Shown here: one piece after another, positions 1-8,603 of the stretch | Numbering within the stretch: position 1 is the stretch's first letter | Layout of the letters: each line of letters begins with the position of its first letter | DNA from: VRUE01 sp963718755 | GTDB lineage: Bacteria > Actinomycetota > Thermoleophilia > Solirubrobacterales > 70-9 | DNA: 64,000 bases | Assembly (NCBI GenBank): GCA_963718755.1 | Contig: OY970376.1 | Coordinates: 2,512,002 to 2,576,001, forward strand | Reading direction: 5' to 3' | Position numbers and translations under genes: made by a program | Notes under the pieces: model-generated | Told to the model about the DNA's origin: nothing | Seen by the model: the letters and a program-made list of their open reading frames with translations, nothing else | Database searches by the model: none

Positions 1-562
1 CGATCCCGATCGAGTCTTCCCAGGTCTCGACGTCGATGTCGGGCGGCGGCGTCGGCGGGACGATCAGGTTCGCGCCAGGGATCGAGACGGCGGCGACGTC
101 GCCGACGAAGGCGGTGCCGGTCTCCTCGTGTAGGTAGCAGACGTGATGCGAGGCGTGGCCGGGGGTGTAGGCGACCCGCGTGCCGAGCACCTGCTCACCG
201 CCGGCCAGCGGCTTTACATTCTCCTCCGGCACCGGCACGATCTCGCCCCAGAGCCGATCCATCTGGTCGCCGTAGAGGCGCCCGGCGCTGGCCAGCAGCT
301 TTCCGGGGTCGATCAGGTGGGGCGCGCCGCGCTCGTGCACGTAGACCTCGAGATCCGGCCAGCGACGCACGAGCGCGCCGGTCGCCGCGGCGTGATCGAG
401 GTGGATGTGGGTGAGCAGTAGCGCCCGCGGGCGCTCGCCCCCAAGCGCTTCGAGCAGGGTAGGCAGCGAGGACTCGGGCCCGGGGTCGACCAGCGCGTCA
501 TCTACCTGCCAGCAGCCGATCACATGCCGCCGCCCGAGGTGCATGACATCTATCGCGCGCAC
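1..562 (-). CDS. MBL-fold metallohydrolase, 3' part beyond window
   Basis: About 187 residues of a metallo-beta-lactamase-fold hydrolase are visible; the C-terminus runs off position 1. The metal motif HIHLDHA lies about 60 residues in, followed by a GHASHH segment (third-site His) and FVGDVA (bridging Asp), the order expected of the glyoxalase II-like branch. I chose GTG at 562, giving VRAIDVMHLGRRHVIG, because this N-terminal strand is typical of the family; ATG at 544 is the alternative. The substrate cannot be named. It lies co-directionally behind the epimerase gene, separated by a palindrome. Confidence 0.85.
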   Translation of the reverse strand, partial: MRAIDVMHLGRRHVIGCWQVDDALVDPGPESSLPTLLEALGGERPRALLLTHIHLDHAAATGALVRRWPDLEVYVHERGAPHLIDPGKLLASAGRLYGDQMDRLWGEIVPVPEENVKPLAGGEQVLGTRVAYTPGHASHHVCYLHEETGTAFVGDVAAVSIPGANLIVPPTPPPDIDVETWEDSIGI

Positions 563-576
563 TCGCGGCAGCTTAT

Positions 577-659
577 GGGAGTCGGGGGAGGACTCGGTGG
601 AGCCTCCCCAGTTGTTGCTCCGGCGAGACCTCCCCCGACTCCCTCAGGCGACTGGGGAG
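577..659. repeat. Stop-codon-proximal palindrome (type E)
   Basis: A perfect 15-bp inverted repeat, GGGAGTCGGGGGAGG at 577-591 and its complement at 629-643, ends one base before the epimerase stop codon (644-646). A second pairing, GCCTCCCCAGT near 602-612 with ACTGGGGAGG at 650-659, overlaps the first, so two mutually exclusive hairpins are possible. There is no T-run, so it is not a classical intrinsic terminator. Confidence 0.7.
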
Positions 660-1636
660 GGAAACCGCGCGTCCGCTTCGAGCGTCTGCCGCAGCCCCTC
701 TTCCATGCCGCGCGGGCCATAGCCGAGCTCGCGGCTGGCCTTCTCGTGGCTGGCCCAGAAGGTGACTCCGTCAGCGGAGCTGATCAGCTCGCGCAGATTT
801 GGTGGCTGGCCGAGCATCTTGCCGACCAGCGGGCCGATCGGCGTCATCGCCTTCATCAAGGCGACGGGCATCGCCCGCTTGGGGGCCTTGCGTCCGGTGG
901 CGGCGGCGACGGTCTCGATCGCCTCGCGCATCGTCGTCGCCGGTCCGCTGAGCACGTAGGTCTCGCCAACGCGGCCCTTGTCGATGGCGAGGAGGATGCC
1001 GCCGGCGATGTCTTCGACGTGGGTGAGGCAGATGCCGAACTCGGGGAACGGCATCAGCACCAGTTTTCCCGCGAAGAATTCCTGCAGCAGGTCGGCGACC
1101 TGGGAGGTGTCGTCAGGGCCGTAGACGCCACCGGGCTGGACGATCACGCCGGGGAGCCCCTCCTCGATCATCCGCTTGGCGATTCGGTGTCCCTCGAGCT
1201 TGGTCTCCTCGTAGTAAGAGGTGAATTCCTTGCCGGGGTGCTCGTAGGTCTCGTCGACCACCTTGCGGTGGGTATTGCCGAAGACCCCCACCGTCGAGAC
1301 GTAGACGACCTTGGCGACCTTGGCATCGCGGGCGGCTTTGAGCACGGTCTCGGTGCCCGCGACGTTCGCCTCCCACATCGCCGGGCGCTGCTTGGCCGGT
1401 ATCCCGACCTCGTACATAGCAGCGGCGTGGACGACGGCGTCGCAGCCATCCATCCCGCTGCGGATCGCCTCGGCATCGCTGAGATCGCCGCTGACGATCT
1501 GGCAGCCCAGCGCCGATGCCTTGGTCGCCTTATCCGGATTACGGGCGAGGCAGACGACGTCGTCGCCGCGCTCGCGCAGCTGGCGGACGACCTCGCCGCC
1601 GATGAACCCGGTTCCTCCCGTGACGAAGACCTTCAT
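644..1636 (-). CDS. NAD-dependent epimerase/dehydratase (extended SDR)
   Basis: 330 residues. The Rossmann motif TGGTGFIG is at the N-terminus (residues 7-14) and the YxxxK catalytic motif appears as YEETK near residue 145. The overall layout (VHAAA, VYVSTVGVFG, GVYGPDD) fits the extended SDR family that includes dihydroflavonol-4-reductase-like and sugar-epimerase-like enzymes. The exact substrate is unknown. ATG at 1636 is preceded by TAGGCT at 1651-1646 with a 9-nt gap, so the transcript may be leaderless. It is divergent from hflX. Confidence 0.9.
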   Translation of the reverse strand: MKVFVTGGTGFIGGEVVRQLRERGDDVVCLARNPDKATKASALGCQIVSGDLSDAEAIRSGMDGCDAVVHAAAMYEVGIPAKQRPAMWEANVAGTETVLKAARDAKVAKVVYVSTVGVFGNTHRKVVDETYEHPGKEFTSYYEETKLEGHRIAKRMIEEGLPGVIVQPGGVYGPDDTSQVADLLQEFFAGKLVLMPFPEFGICLTHVEDIAGGILLAIDKGRVGETYVLSGPATTMREAIETVAAATGRKAPKRAMPVALMKAMTPIGPLVGKMLGQPPNLRELISSADGVTFWASHEKASRELGYGPRGMEEGLRQTLEADARFPSPVA

Positions 1637-1645
1637 CAGCCGCTA

Positions 1646-1676
1646 AGCCTATCCGGACTGAGTCGACGCCTACAAT
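1646..1676. promoter_or_regulatory. Divergent -10 elements of the epimerase gene and hflX
   Basis: TAGGCT (minus, 1651-1646) lies 9 nt before the epimerase ATG, and TACAAT (plus, 1671-1676) lies 8 nt before a GTG at 1685. Only 48 bp separate the two starts. No good -35 hexamers are visible. Confidence 0.5.
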
Positions 1677-1684
1677 CGGCCCGA

Positions 1685-3022
1685 GTGGATAGATCCAGGA
1701 ACGGACGGAATCAGCAAACCCGATACACGGCAAACGGTGCCGGCGTGTCGAAGCGCCGTGCCCGTCAGCGGGCGCTGGCGATCGGCATCGTCGAGGGCGA
1801 CACGGATGGGAACCCGCTCGCCGAGCTGAAGGAGCTGCTGCGCACCGCCGGGGTGGCAACCGCCGGCGAGGCGGTTCAGCAGCGCAGCAAGCCCGATCCC
1901 GATCGCTATCTGGGCCGCGGCAAGTTGGAGGAGGTAAAGGCGCAGATCGCCGCCTGCGACGCCAACCTCGTGGCCTGCGATGACGAGCTGGCGCCGCGCC
2001 AGGAGCGCAACCTCGAGGCTGCTCTGGGGGTGCCGGTGATCGACCGCACTGCGGTGATCCTCGACATCTTCGCCGACCATGCCCACTCGGCGGAGGGCAA
2101 GCTGCAGGTGGAGCTGGCCCAGCTCGAATACAACATGGCCCGCATGCGGGGGCTGTGGACCCACCTCGAGCGCCTCGGCGCCGGCCGCATGGACGGCGGA
2201 ATCGGCACCAGGGGCCCGGGCGAGAGCCAGATCGAGACCGACCGCCGGCTCGCCCGCAACCGGATTGCCGCACTGCGCCGGCGGCTCGGGCGGCTGGAAG
2301 GCAATCGTGGCGTGATGCGGGCGGAGCGGCAACGTTCCTCGTTGCCGCGGGTCGCCCTCGCCGGCTACACCAACGCCGGCAAGTCGACGCTGCTGAACGC
2401 GCTGACCGGGAGCGAGGAGGTCGGTGTGGGGGACAGGCTCTTCCACACCCTCGACCCGACCACGCGCAGCGTCGCCCTCTCCGGCCGTGACTTCCTCTTC
2501 ACCGACACGGTCGGCTTCATCGAGAAGCTTCCCCACCAACTGGTTGAGGCGTTCAAGGCGACCCTCGAGGAGACGGTCCTGGCCGACCTGATCCTGCAGG
2601 TGGTCGACGCGGCGGCGCCCGAGCAGCGGCGCCTGGCCGACCTTGCCGCAGTCGACGCCGTGCTGGAGGAGATCGGCGCCGGAGAGGGCCCGCGCCTGCT
2701 GGTCCTCAACAAGGCCGATCTGCTCGACGAGGACGATCGCTGCGAGGTGCTGCTGCGCCACCCCGGGGCGGTCCTGGTCTCCGCCCTGACCGGCGAGGGG
2801 CTCGAGGAGCTGAAAGCCGCGGTCGAGCGGGCGTTCCTCGACACCCTGGCCGAGGTCGAGCTGCTCGTGCCCTACAGCGAGGGCGCGCGGCTGCACGAGC
2901 TGCACGAGGTCGCTGGTGAGCTGGAGCGGACCGAGCGGGAGGACGGCGTGCTGGTGCATGCGCGGGTGCCACGGGCTGAGCTGCATCGGTTTGACGATTT
3001 GCGTACTGCTGGCGCGGCGTAG
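1685..3022 (+). CDS. hflX: GTPase HflX
   Basis: Ribosome-associated GTPase that splits or rescues stalled ribosomes. The N-terminal HflX domain carries YLGRGKLEE and a glycine-rich stretch GIGTRGPGESQIETDRR. The G domain follows with G1 GYTNAGKST, G3 DTVGF and G4 NKAD. From GTG at 1685 it has 445 residues; from the in-frame GTG at 1745 it has 425, nearer the E. coli length. I prefer 1685 because TACAAT sits 8 nt upstream. Open reading continues far upstream of 1685, but that part is antisense to the epimerase gene and is not credible protein. Confidence 0.95.
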   Translation: MDRSRNGRNQQTRYTANGAGVSKRRARQRALAIGIVEGDTDGNPLAELKELLRTAGVATAGEAVQQRSKPDPDRYLGRGKLEEVKAQIAACDANLVACDDELAPRQERNLEAALGVPVIDRTAVILDIFADHAHSAEGKLQVELAQLEYNMARMRGLWTHLERLGAGRMDGGIGTRGPGESQIETDRRLARNRIAALRRRLGRLEGNRGVMRAERQRSSLPRVALAGYTNAGKSTLLNALTGSEEVGVGDRLFHTLDPTTRSVALSGRDFLFTDTVGFIEKLPHQLVEAFKATLEETVLADLILQVVDAAAPEQRRLADLAAVDAVLEEIGAGEGPRLLVLNKADLLDEDDRCEVLLRHPGAVLVSALTGEGLEELKAAVERAFLDTLAEVELLVPYSEGARLHELHEVAGELERTEREDGVLVHARVPRAELHRFDDLRTAGAA

Positions 3023-3144
3023 GCGAGGGCGGGGGTGTCCCTCCGCTTGCTGGGTTTTTCGCCAGGAACTGCTGCTGCCGTCCGCGGGCGCGGGTGGGGC
3101 GAAAAAGAGGACGCCGCTGCGCGGATGGACACCCCCGCCCTCGC
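3023..3144 (+). repeat. Structured palindromic repeat, family A copy 1
   Basis: Starts on the base after the hflX stop. Perfect 18-bp arms lie at 3023-3040 and 3127-3144. Inside, TTTTTCGCC (3054-3062) can pair with GGCGAAAAA (3098-3106), giving a second stem. The interior (GCTTGCTGGGTTTTTCGCC, GTCCGCGGG, GGGGCGAAAAAGAGGAC, CCGCTGCGCGG) recurs downstream of sepF at 46457-46578 on the opposite strand, while the outer arms differ there but remain complementary. Confidence 0.85.
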
Positions 3145-3157
3145 GCACGGGGCGCTG

Positions 3158-3163
3158 TAGGGT
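3158..3163 (+). promoter_or_regulatory. -10 element for leaderless dut
   Basis: TAGGGT ends 7 nt before the dut ATG at 3171, so transcription would start at or next to the start codon. No Shine-Dalgarno sequence is present. Confidence 0.5.
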
Positions 3164-3170
3164 GCGCGCG

Positions 3171-3602
3171 ATGGAGATGCGGGTTGCGAAGCTGAAGGAC
3201 GAGGCGACTGTGCCGACGCGGGCTCATGCTGGGGATGCCGGGCTAGATCTTTATGCGTGCGAGGCGGCGCATCTTGGGCCTGGGGAGCGGTGGAGTGTTG
3301 GGACTGGGGTCGCTGTGGAGATTCCCGAGAGGCATGCGGGGCTGGTGCTTCCGAGGTCAGGGCTTGCGCGGGATCATGGGATTTCGTTGGTCAACAGTCC
3401 CGGGTTGATCGACTCGGGGTATCGCGGCGAAGTGCGAGTGCTGCTGCTCAATACGGACCCGGCGGAGGTTTTCCGGCTTGACGTGGGAGAGCGGATTGCC
3501 CAGCTGGTGATTGCTCCGGTGGCGTTGGTCGAGCCGGTCGAGGTCGAGTCGCTGAGCGAGTCGGCGCGCGGCGACGGCGGTTTCGGCTCCAGCGGGCGTT
3601 AG
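3171..3602 (+). CDS. dut: dUTP diphosphatase
   Basis: 143 residues, a homotrimeric dUTPase that hydrolyses dUTP to dUMP. All five motifs are present: AGDAGLDLYA (1), PRSGLA (2), NSPGLIDSGYRGEV (3), RIAQLVI (4) and the C-terminal GDGGFGSSGR (5). I chose ATG at 3171 because TAGGGT is 7 nt upstream and reading above it passes through the palindrome. The 3' end overlaps the convergent RTX gene by 4 bp. Third-position GC seems lower in the first half than in the neighbours. Confidence 0.95.
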   Translation: MEMRVAKLKDEATVPTRAHAGDAGLDLYACEAAHLGPGERWSVGTGVAVEIPERHAGLVLPRSGLARDHGISLVNSPGLIDSGYRGEVRVLLLNTDPAEVFRLDVGERIAQLVIAPVALVEPVEVESLSESARGDGGFGSSGR

Positions 3603-5710
3603 CGGCGGCGGACCCGCAGCCTGAGCAGGGCCGGCGTGCGGTCGCGGTTCCCGGCGCGATCGATCGCGAAGACGCGGAAGGCGTGCGGGCCGGGCGTCAG
3701 GCGGTAGACGCGCGGCGAACGGCAGGGCCTGAATGGCTTGCGGTCGACCTTGCAGCGGAAGGTCGCGCCCGGCTCGTTCGCGGCAAAGGCAAAGCTGACG
3801 GCGCGGCGAGCTCCAACCGCGAAAAGGATCTTCGCCGGTCGCCGCAGAAGCTGGGTTTGCGGTGGCCGGCGATCCCTGGGCCGCGGTCGAGGGGTGACCA
3901 CTGGCGCCGCCGATGCGTTCGCCTGAGGTGGACCGAGCGGGGTGTTTGGCGGGCGGAAGCTGTTCGGGGCGCGTTCCTCTACGTCCTCGCAGCCGATCGG
4001 CGCGGCGTCGGGCCCGTTCTCGGGGAAGTCGATCTGAGCGGTGTCGAAGCCCTCGCCGCAATCGATCACCGGATCCGGATCGTCATTGGGCGTGCCGGAG
4101 TTGGCGAGGATCGTGTCGTCGCCGGCGGCGGCGAAGTAGGAGTCCGGTCCCGGCCTGCCGAGCAACTGGTTGGAGCCGGAGTCGCCGATCATGACGTCGC
4201 CCAGGCTAGTTCCCTCGGTGTCCTCGATAGCTGCCAGCTCGGCCGGGGGCCCTTCTCCGGCGCAGGTCAGCTGCCCTCCCGGGCCCGCTTTGCCGACGAG
4301 GGCGGCGCCCATGTCGATCGTGACCGCGAAATCGAAGTTGGCCCAGTTGGCGTTGTCACGATCGGGACCGCCGTCGAGCAGTTCGCCTTCGCAGACGGAG
4401 TCGGAGACGAAGAGGTCCTCGCCACTTCCCGCGTGCAGGGTGTCGTCTCCCTCGTTGTTGGGCACGGCGTCGTCGCCGCTGCCGGCATCGACCGTGTCGT
4501 CGCCGTCGCCATCCACCACCGCGTCTTCGGTATCGCCGCCGGTGAGTTCGTCGTCGCCGGCGCCGCCCAGCACGATGACCGAGGTGCTCGGGGGGAAGCC
4601 CGTGGCGGAGAGGTCGTCTTCTCCGGCCAAGCCAGCGAGGACGATCGAGTCAGGGTCCCCTGCGACCGGGCAGACGACTTTGCCCGAGGCGGGTGGGTCG
4701 CAACCGCCGGCGACGGCTGGATCGGTGTCGAATGAGCCCTCCGACCCGGCGCCGAGGGCGAAGGTGACGGCGCCTGCCGCGTAGCTCGCAATGACCACGT
4801 CATCTTCGTCGCTGCCGGTCAGGTAGAGCGCCGAAACAGGTGCGTTGGGGACCATCGATCCGACCGCGATCGCGCCGGGATCGCGCGGGTCCACCTCCTC
4901 CGCGCTCGTCTCGCAGTCGCTGGTCGCGCCCAGCCCTGCGCAGCTGTCGCCCTCGGCACCGCCATGCAGCTGGTCGGCGCCTCCGCCTCCCAGGATGACG
5001 TCGGCGCCACCGCCGCCGTAGATCGTTTGCACAGCTGAGGTGCCGACGATGTAATCCGGAAAGGCGGAGCCGATTACGACGTCGAAGTCGGCGCCCTCGA
5101 CTTTTTCATCGTAGCCGCCGCCGTGTGGCGCCCGGCCGTTGTCGCCACGGCCGGTCTGCAGATTGACGTAGGCACCCCGCCCGTCGACCGCCTGCGGAAA
5201 GTTTTCGTAGGCGGAGAAGTCCGGGAACCCCGCCCTGTCGAAGAAGCCCGGCGTCACGCCGGTCGCGTAGCTGAGCGTGTCGAATCCGCCACCGGTGTTC
5301 TGGATGTGGTCGATCGTGGCGTCGCCGCGGACGAAGTCGTCCCCGGCTTCCCCGTCCAGCAGGGAGTCGGCGCCGAAGCCGCCCGAGAGGCGATCGTTAC
5401 CGAGCTCGCCGCGCAGCTGATCGTCGCCGATGCCGCCATACAGCCGGTCATTCCCGGGGCCGCCGTTGAGCCTGTCGTTGCCGCGCTGGCCGTAGATGGT
5501 GTCGTCGCCCCCTTCGCCGTTGACGACCGTGATGCCGCGTGGGGCGCGGATCGTGTCGGGGCAGGGGCTGCCGATCATGGTCGTGCCGACGATTTCCGGC
5601 GGCTCGCCGCAGGCGGGCGCGGCGGTGGCGATCGTGGGCACAGCAGCGAGAATCGCAAGCGTTGCCAGCACGGCCCACAGGGCATGCCAGGGCTTGCGTT
5701 TCGACCGCAT
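3599..5710 (-). CDS. Secreted RTX-type calcium-binding repeat protein
   Basis: 703 residues from ATG at 5710; GTG at 5716 is possible. A signal peptide (KRK, hydrophobic core, ATAAPA) is followed by glycine/aspartate nonapeptide repeats such as GGPGNDRLYGG and GGGGADVILGG, which bind calcium as a parallel beta roll, clustered at residues 65-130, 225-260 and 380-440. The C-terminus is a separate beta domain with a Cys pair (TFRCKVD and FRPCRSP) and DRAGNRD, a module I associate with Thermoleophilia exported proteins. TAGGCA lies 6 nt before the ATG. Function is probably surface or extracellular; no catalytic domain is seen. Confidence 0.85.
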   Translation of the reverse strand: MRSKRKPWHALWAVLATLAILAAVPTIATAAPACGEPPEIVGTTMIGSPCPDTIRAPRGITVVNGEGGDDTIYGQRGNDRLNGGPGNDRLYGGIGDDQLRGELGNDRLSGGFGADSLLDGEAGDDFVRGDATIDHIQNTGGGFDTLSYATGVTPGFFDRAGFPDFSAYENFPQAVDGRGAYVNLQTGRGDNGRAPHGGGYDEKVEGADFDVVIGSAFPDYIVGTSAVQTIYGGGGADVILGGGGADQLHGGAEGDSCAGLGATSDCETSAEEVDPRDPGAIAVGSMVPNAPVSALYLTGSDEDDVVIASYAAGAVTFALGAGSEGSFDTDPAVAGGCDPPASGKVVCPVAGDPDSIVLAGLAGEDDLSATGFPPSTSVIVLGGAGDDELTGGDTEDAVVDGDGDDTVDAGSGDDAVPNNEGDDTLHAGSGEDLFVSDSVCEGELLDGGPDRDNANWANFDFAVTIDMGAALVGKAGPGGQLTCAGEGPPAELAAIEDTEGTSLGDVMIGDSGSNQLLGRPGPDSYFAAAGDDTILANSGTPNDDPDPVIDCGEGFDTAQIDFPENGPDAAPIGCEDVEERAPNSFRPPNTPLGPPQANASAAPVVTPRPRPRDRRPPQTQLLRRPAKILFAVGARRAVSFAFAANEPGATFRCKVDRKPFRPCRSPRVYRLTPGPHAFRVFAIDRAGNRDRTPALLRLRVRRR

Positions 5711-5743
5711 CTCCACTGCCTACCCGAACACGGCCTTGGCCAC

Positions 5744-6487
5744 TCAGTTGCCCATCGCGACCCGGCGGGCGCATTGCTCGGCGGCAAGCTCGAGCTCGTC
5801 GTCGAGCGGCTCGAGCTCCGGTGCGCTGCCGTAGCGCCGCTCCAGGGCTAGAGCGGTCAGGTGGTCGGCGAGCCAGGCGTTCTTGGGCAGCAGCGGGCCG
5901 TGCAGGTAGGTGCCGATCATGTTGTCGCGGCGGACGCCCTCGAGGCCATCCTTGCCGTTGTTGCCGAAGCCTTCGAGGACGCGGCCGAGGGGCGTTGCGC
6001 TGTTGCCGAGATGGGTGCGCCCACCGTGGTTCTCGAAGCCGGCGATCGTCCGTGGGCCGTGGCCGAGGTCTGCCTCGATCGCGACGTTGCCGATCAATCG
6101 CTCGCCCTGCTCGCGCACGGTCTCGAGGTCGGCGAGGCCAAGTCCGGGCAGCCGCTCGTTACCGAGCTGGTAGCTGTGGCCGAGCAGCTGGTAGCCGCCG
6201 CAGACAGCGAGCATCACGGCGCCGTCGGTGACCGCCGCGGCGAGGGCGTCGCGCTTCGTCGCGACCATGTCCGCCGCGACGGCGTGCTGGTCGCGATCCT
6301 GGCCGCCGCCGAGGTAGATCAGGTCATGCGCAGCGGGATCGAGCCCCTCGCCGGGGCCGGCGGCAGCGTAGGAGAAATCGATACCACGCCACTCGCAGCG
6401 CCGCTGCAGGAAGACGATGTTGCCGCGGTCAGCGTAGATGTTCATCTGGTCGGGGTAGAGGGCGAGCAGGCGCAACTCCATCGTCAC
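5744..6487 (-). CDS. gatD: Lipid II isoglutaminyl synthase, glutaminase subunit GatD
   Basis: Class I glutamine amidotransferase of the CobB/CobQ type, supplying ammonia to MurT for amidation of the D-Glu carboxylate of lipid II. The nucleophile lies in LAVCGGYQLLG and the catalytic His in GTYLHGPLLPKN. About 247 residues, the usual size. The GTG at 6487 overlaps the upstream methyltransferase stop as GTGA; ATG at 6481 is an alternative. MurT is encoded in the same coupled operon, but one gene away. Confidence 0.93.
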   Translation of the reverse strand: MTMELRLLALYPDQMNIYADRGNIVFLQRRCEWRGIDFSYAAAGPGEGLDPAAHDLIYLGGGQDRDQHAVAADMVATKRDALAAAVTDGAVMLAVCGGYQLLGHSYQLGNERLPGLGLADLETVREQGERLIGNVAIEADLGHGPRTIAGFENHGGRTHLGNSATPLGRVLEGFGNNGKDGLEGVRRDNMIGTYLHGPLLPKNAWLADHLTALALERRYGSAPELEPLDDELELAAEQCARRVAMGN

Positions 6488-7215
6488 TCTGCCTCCTTGC
6501 CGAGGACGACGACTGTCGAGCCGACGTGGATGTCGGTCGGCCCGATCCGGCGGCGCTCGACCGGCGCCAACCCCACCGTCGTCGCCTCCTCCTCGAGTTG
6601 TGCTGCCGAGAAGGTCTCGATCCGGACCCGATTCGGCTCCTCGCCCAGCTCGCCGGCCGGGGAGACGGTCTGGCGGAGGCGGTGGATGACGATTTCGTCC
6701 GGCCCGACCGCGGCCTCGACTGCGAGGCTCGAGTAGACCCAGCCGTCAACCTCGCGCACGTCGGGCAGCGGTGGCGGCGAGTCGTCGGACGGCGGCATCT
6801 CCTCCAGGATCGCAGCCGCGAAGCGTCCTCCGGGCGCCAGGGCGGCGGCCACGCGGCGCAGGCAGGCGATGCGGTCCTCGGTGCCTTCGAGCAACTGCAG
6901 GGTCTGCATCGGCGCCAACGCCAACGCCACCGGGCGGTCGAGCACGAACTCGCGGGCGTCGGCGTGGACGGGCTCGACCGCCAGCTCGCCGGCCCGCTCG
7001 CGCAGTGCCGCCAGCAGCGTCTCGTCGCGATCGACGCCGATGACCTCGTGACCGCGGCGAGCGAGGTGCAGCGTGACCCGGCCGGTGCCGCAGCCGAGGT
7101 CGAGGACCGCACCGCTCCCGGCTGCCGCGAGCTCCTCCCAGAGGGGCAGGTCGGCACTGTAGGAGGCGCACTCGACGTCGTGCCAGATCGCCTCGGTACC
7201 GAGCGCCGCGCTCAT
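6484..7215 (-). CDS. Class I SAM-dependent methyltransferase between murT and gatD
   Basis: 243 residues. Motif I is LDLGCGTGRVTLHLARRG (about residues 35-52), followed by GVDRDE and a motif IV-like VALALAPMQTLQLL. The ATG at 7215 overlaps the murT stop (ATGA), and its own stop overlaps the gatD start (GTGA), so it is translationally coupled on both sides. The target is unknown. The position suggests a link with cell-wall precursors, but that is inference from context only. Confidence 0.85.
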   Translation of the reverse strand: MSAALGTEAIWHDVECASYSADLPLWEELAAAGSGAVLDLGCGTGRVTLHLARRGHEVIGVDRDETLLAALRERAGELAVEPVHADAREFVLDRPVALALAPMQTLQLLEGTEDRIACLRRVAAALAPGGRFAAAILEEMPPSDDSPPPLPDVREVDGWVYSSLAVEAAVGPDEIVIHRLRQTVSPAGELGEEPNRVRIETFSAAQLEEEATTVGLAPVERRRIGPTDIHVGSTVVVLGKEAE

Positions 7216-8603
7216 CGCCAGAACTCCCGCGCGAGGCCGCGTCCCGAGAGCAGCCTGTGCAGCTCGAGCAAGGCGGTGTAGGTCGGCAGGGCGAAGAGAT
7301 GCTCGTCGGCTGCCGCGAGTGCCGAGTCGAGCGAGGCCTCGATCCCGGGCGAGACCACGATCGACTCGCGTGGCCAACCCGCGTATTTGAGACGCAGGGC
7401 GATCTCCGGGGCTCGGGTCCCGGCGCAGGTGACCCTGCGGACGGCACCCGCCAAGAGCTCGAAGTCGGCATCCCAGATCCAGGAGACGTCGCGGCCGTCG
7501 GCGATGCGGTCGTTGAGGGAGATCCAGAGGTCGAGCGGGCGATCGGCGGCCTCCAGCTTCAGCGTGCGCAGAACCTCGTTGGTCCCCGCCGGGTTCTTGA
7601 TCAGCAGGATCGAGACACGCTTGGTGCCGACCTCGACCGTCTCGACCCGGCCGAAGGCGCCGCGCATCTCGCTCAGCGCGGGCCCGATCCGCTCCAGCCC
7701 GAGCCCCAGCTCCAGCCCGGCGGCGATCGCGGCAAGCGCGTTGTAGGCGTTGTATAGCCCGGGGAGGGGCAGCTCGACCGTCATCTCGCCCTGTGGCGTC
7801 CGCACCTGGAGCGAGGAGCCGCGCATCCCGTGCAGCTCGATGCGGGTCGCGGTCACGTCCGGCTTTGGGCGCTCGGCTCCGCAACTACGGCAGCGGTAGT
7901 GACCGAGATGACCGACGAAGGCTCGCTCATAGGCATACGGGTGGCCGCAGCGCCGGCAGTGCTTTGCGTCGAAGGCGTGCTGCAGCTCGGGCAGCGCCTG
8001 GCTCTCATCGTCGATCCCGAAGTAGACGATTCCCTCGCGGCGCCGGTTCTCGCCGTCCCTGCCGAGGTCGGTGATCAGCGGGTCGTCGGCATTGAGCACG
8101 AAGCGCGTGCCGCCGGCTCGCTCGCCGACGGTCTTGGCCCACTGAGTGGCCAGTGCCTCGGTCTCGCCGTAGCGATCGAGCTGGTCGCGGAAGAGGTTGC
8201 CGAGCACGATCAGCGAAGGATCGAGTTCGGCGGCGACGCGCGGCAGCCAGGCCTCGTCGACCTCGAAGAGGCCCTCGCGGCCCTCCTGCTCGAGCAGCGC
8301 CGTGGCGACGCCCCAGGTCATGTTCGAGCCGGCGCGGTTGTGCACCGGTTTGCGTCCGTCGGCGGCGAGGAGCGCGGCCAGCATGCCGGCGGTCGTCGTC
8401 TTGCCGTTGGTGGCGCTGACCAGGGTCACACCCTGGTCCAGATCCGAGCCGAGGCGGGCGATCGCATGCGGATCGAGGCGCAGCAGCAGCCGCCCAGGCA
8501 GCGTCGTGCCGCCGCCGCGCCCGCTGACGCGGCTGGCGCTGCCGGCAGCGCGGGCAAGCAGGCGCTTGGCGCCGAACAGCGCCCCGCGGCGTTCCCGGCT
8601 CAC
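7212..8603 (-). CDS. murT: Lipid II isoglutaminyl synthase subunit MurT
   Basis: 463 residues, Mur ligase family. The ATP-binding loop is SATNGKTTTAGM, and the middle domain contains the MurT-specific four-Cys zinc ribbon (CRRCGHPY about 24 residues before YRCRSCG). The C-terminal MurT domain has KNPAGTNEVLR and WISLNDRIADGRDVSWIWD. With GatD it amidates the D-isoglutamate position of lipid II. GTG at 8603 overlaps the kinase stop as GTGA. The separation of murT from gatD by one gene is unusual. Confidence 0.95.
   Translation of the reverse strand: MSRERRGALFGAKRLLARAAGSASRVSGRGGGTTLPGRLLLRLDPHAIARLGSDLDQGVTLVSATNGKTTTAGMLAALLAADGRKPVHNRAGSNMTWGVATALLEQEGREGLFEVDEAWLPRVAAELDPSLIVLGNLFRDQLDRYGETEALATQWAKTVGERAGGTRFVLNADDPLITDLGRDGENRRREGIVYFGIDDESQALPELQHAFDAKHCRRCGHPYAYERAFVGHLGHYRCRSCGAERPKPDVTATRIELHGMRGSSLQVRTPQGEMTVELPLPGLYNAYNALAAIAAGLELGLGLERIGPALSEMRGAFGRVETVEVGTKRVSILLIKNPAGTNEVLRTLKLEAADRPLDLWISLNDRIADGRDVSWIWDADFELLAGAVRRVTCAGTRAPEIALRLKYAGWPRESIVVSPGIEASLDSALAAADEHLFALPTYTALLELHRLLSGRGLAREFWR

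Noticed and set aside
524..1684. A long open frame continuous with hflX suggesting an 832-residue fusion protein
   Set aside because: This part is antisense to the epimerase gene, which has clear motifs. Its translation is Asp/Gly/Leu-rich low complexity with no domain. GC-rich DNA produces such open frames.
3683..4784. ORFs of 200-350 residues opposite the RTX gene
   Set aside because: The opposite strand has a signal peptide and repeated GGxGxD units; the plus-strand frames are repetitive mirrors of those repeats.
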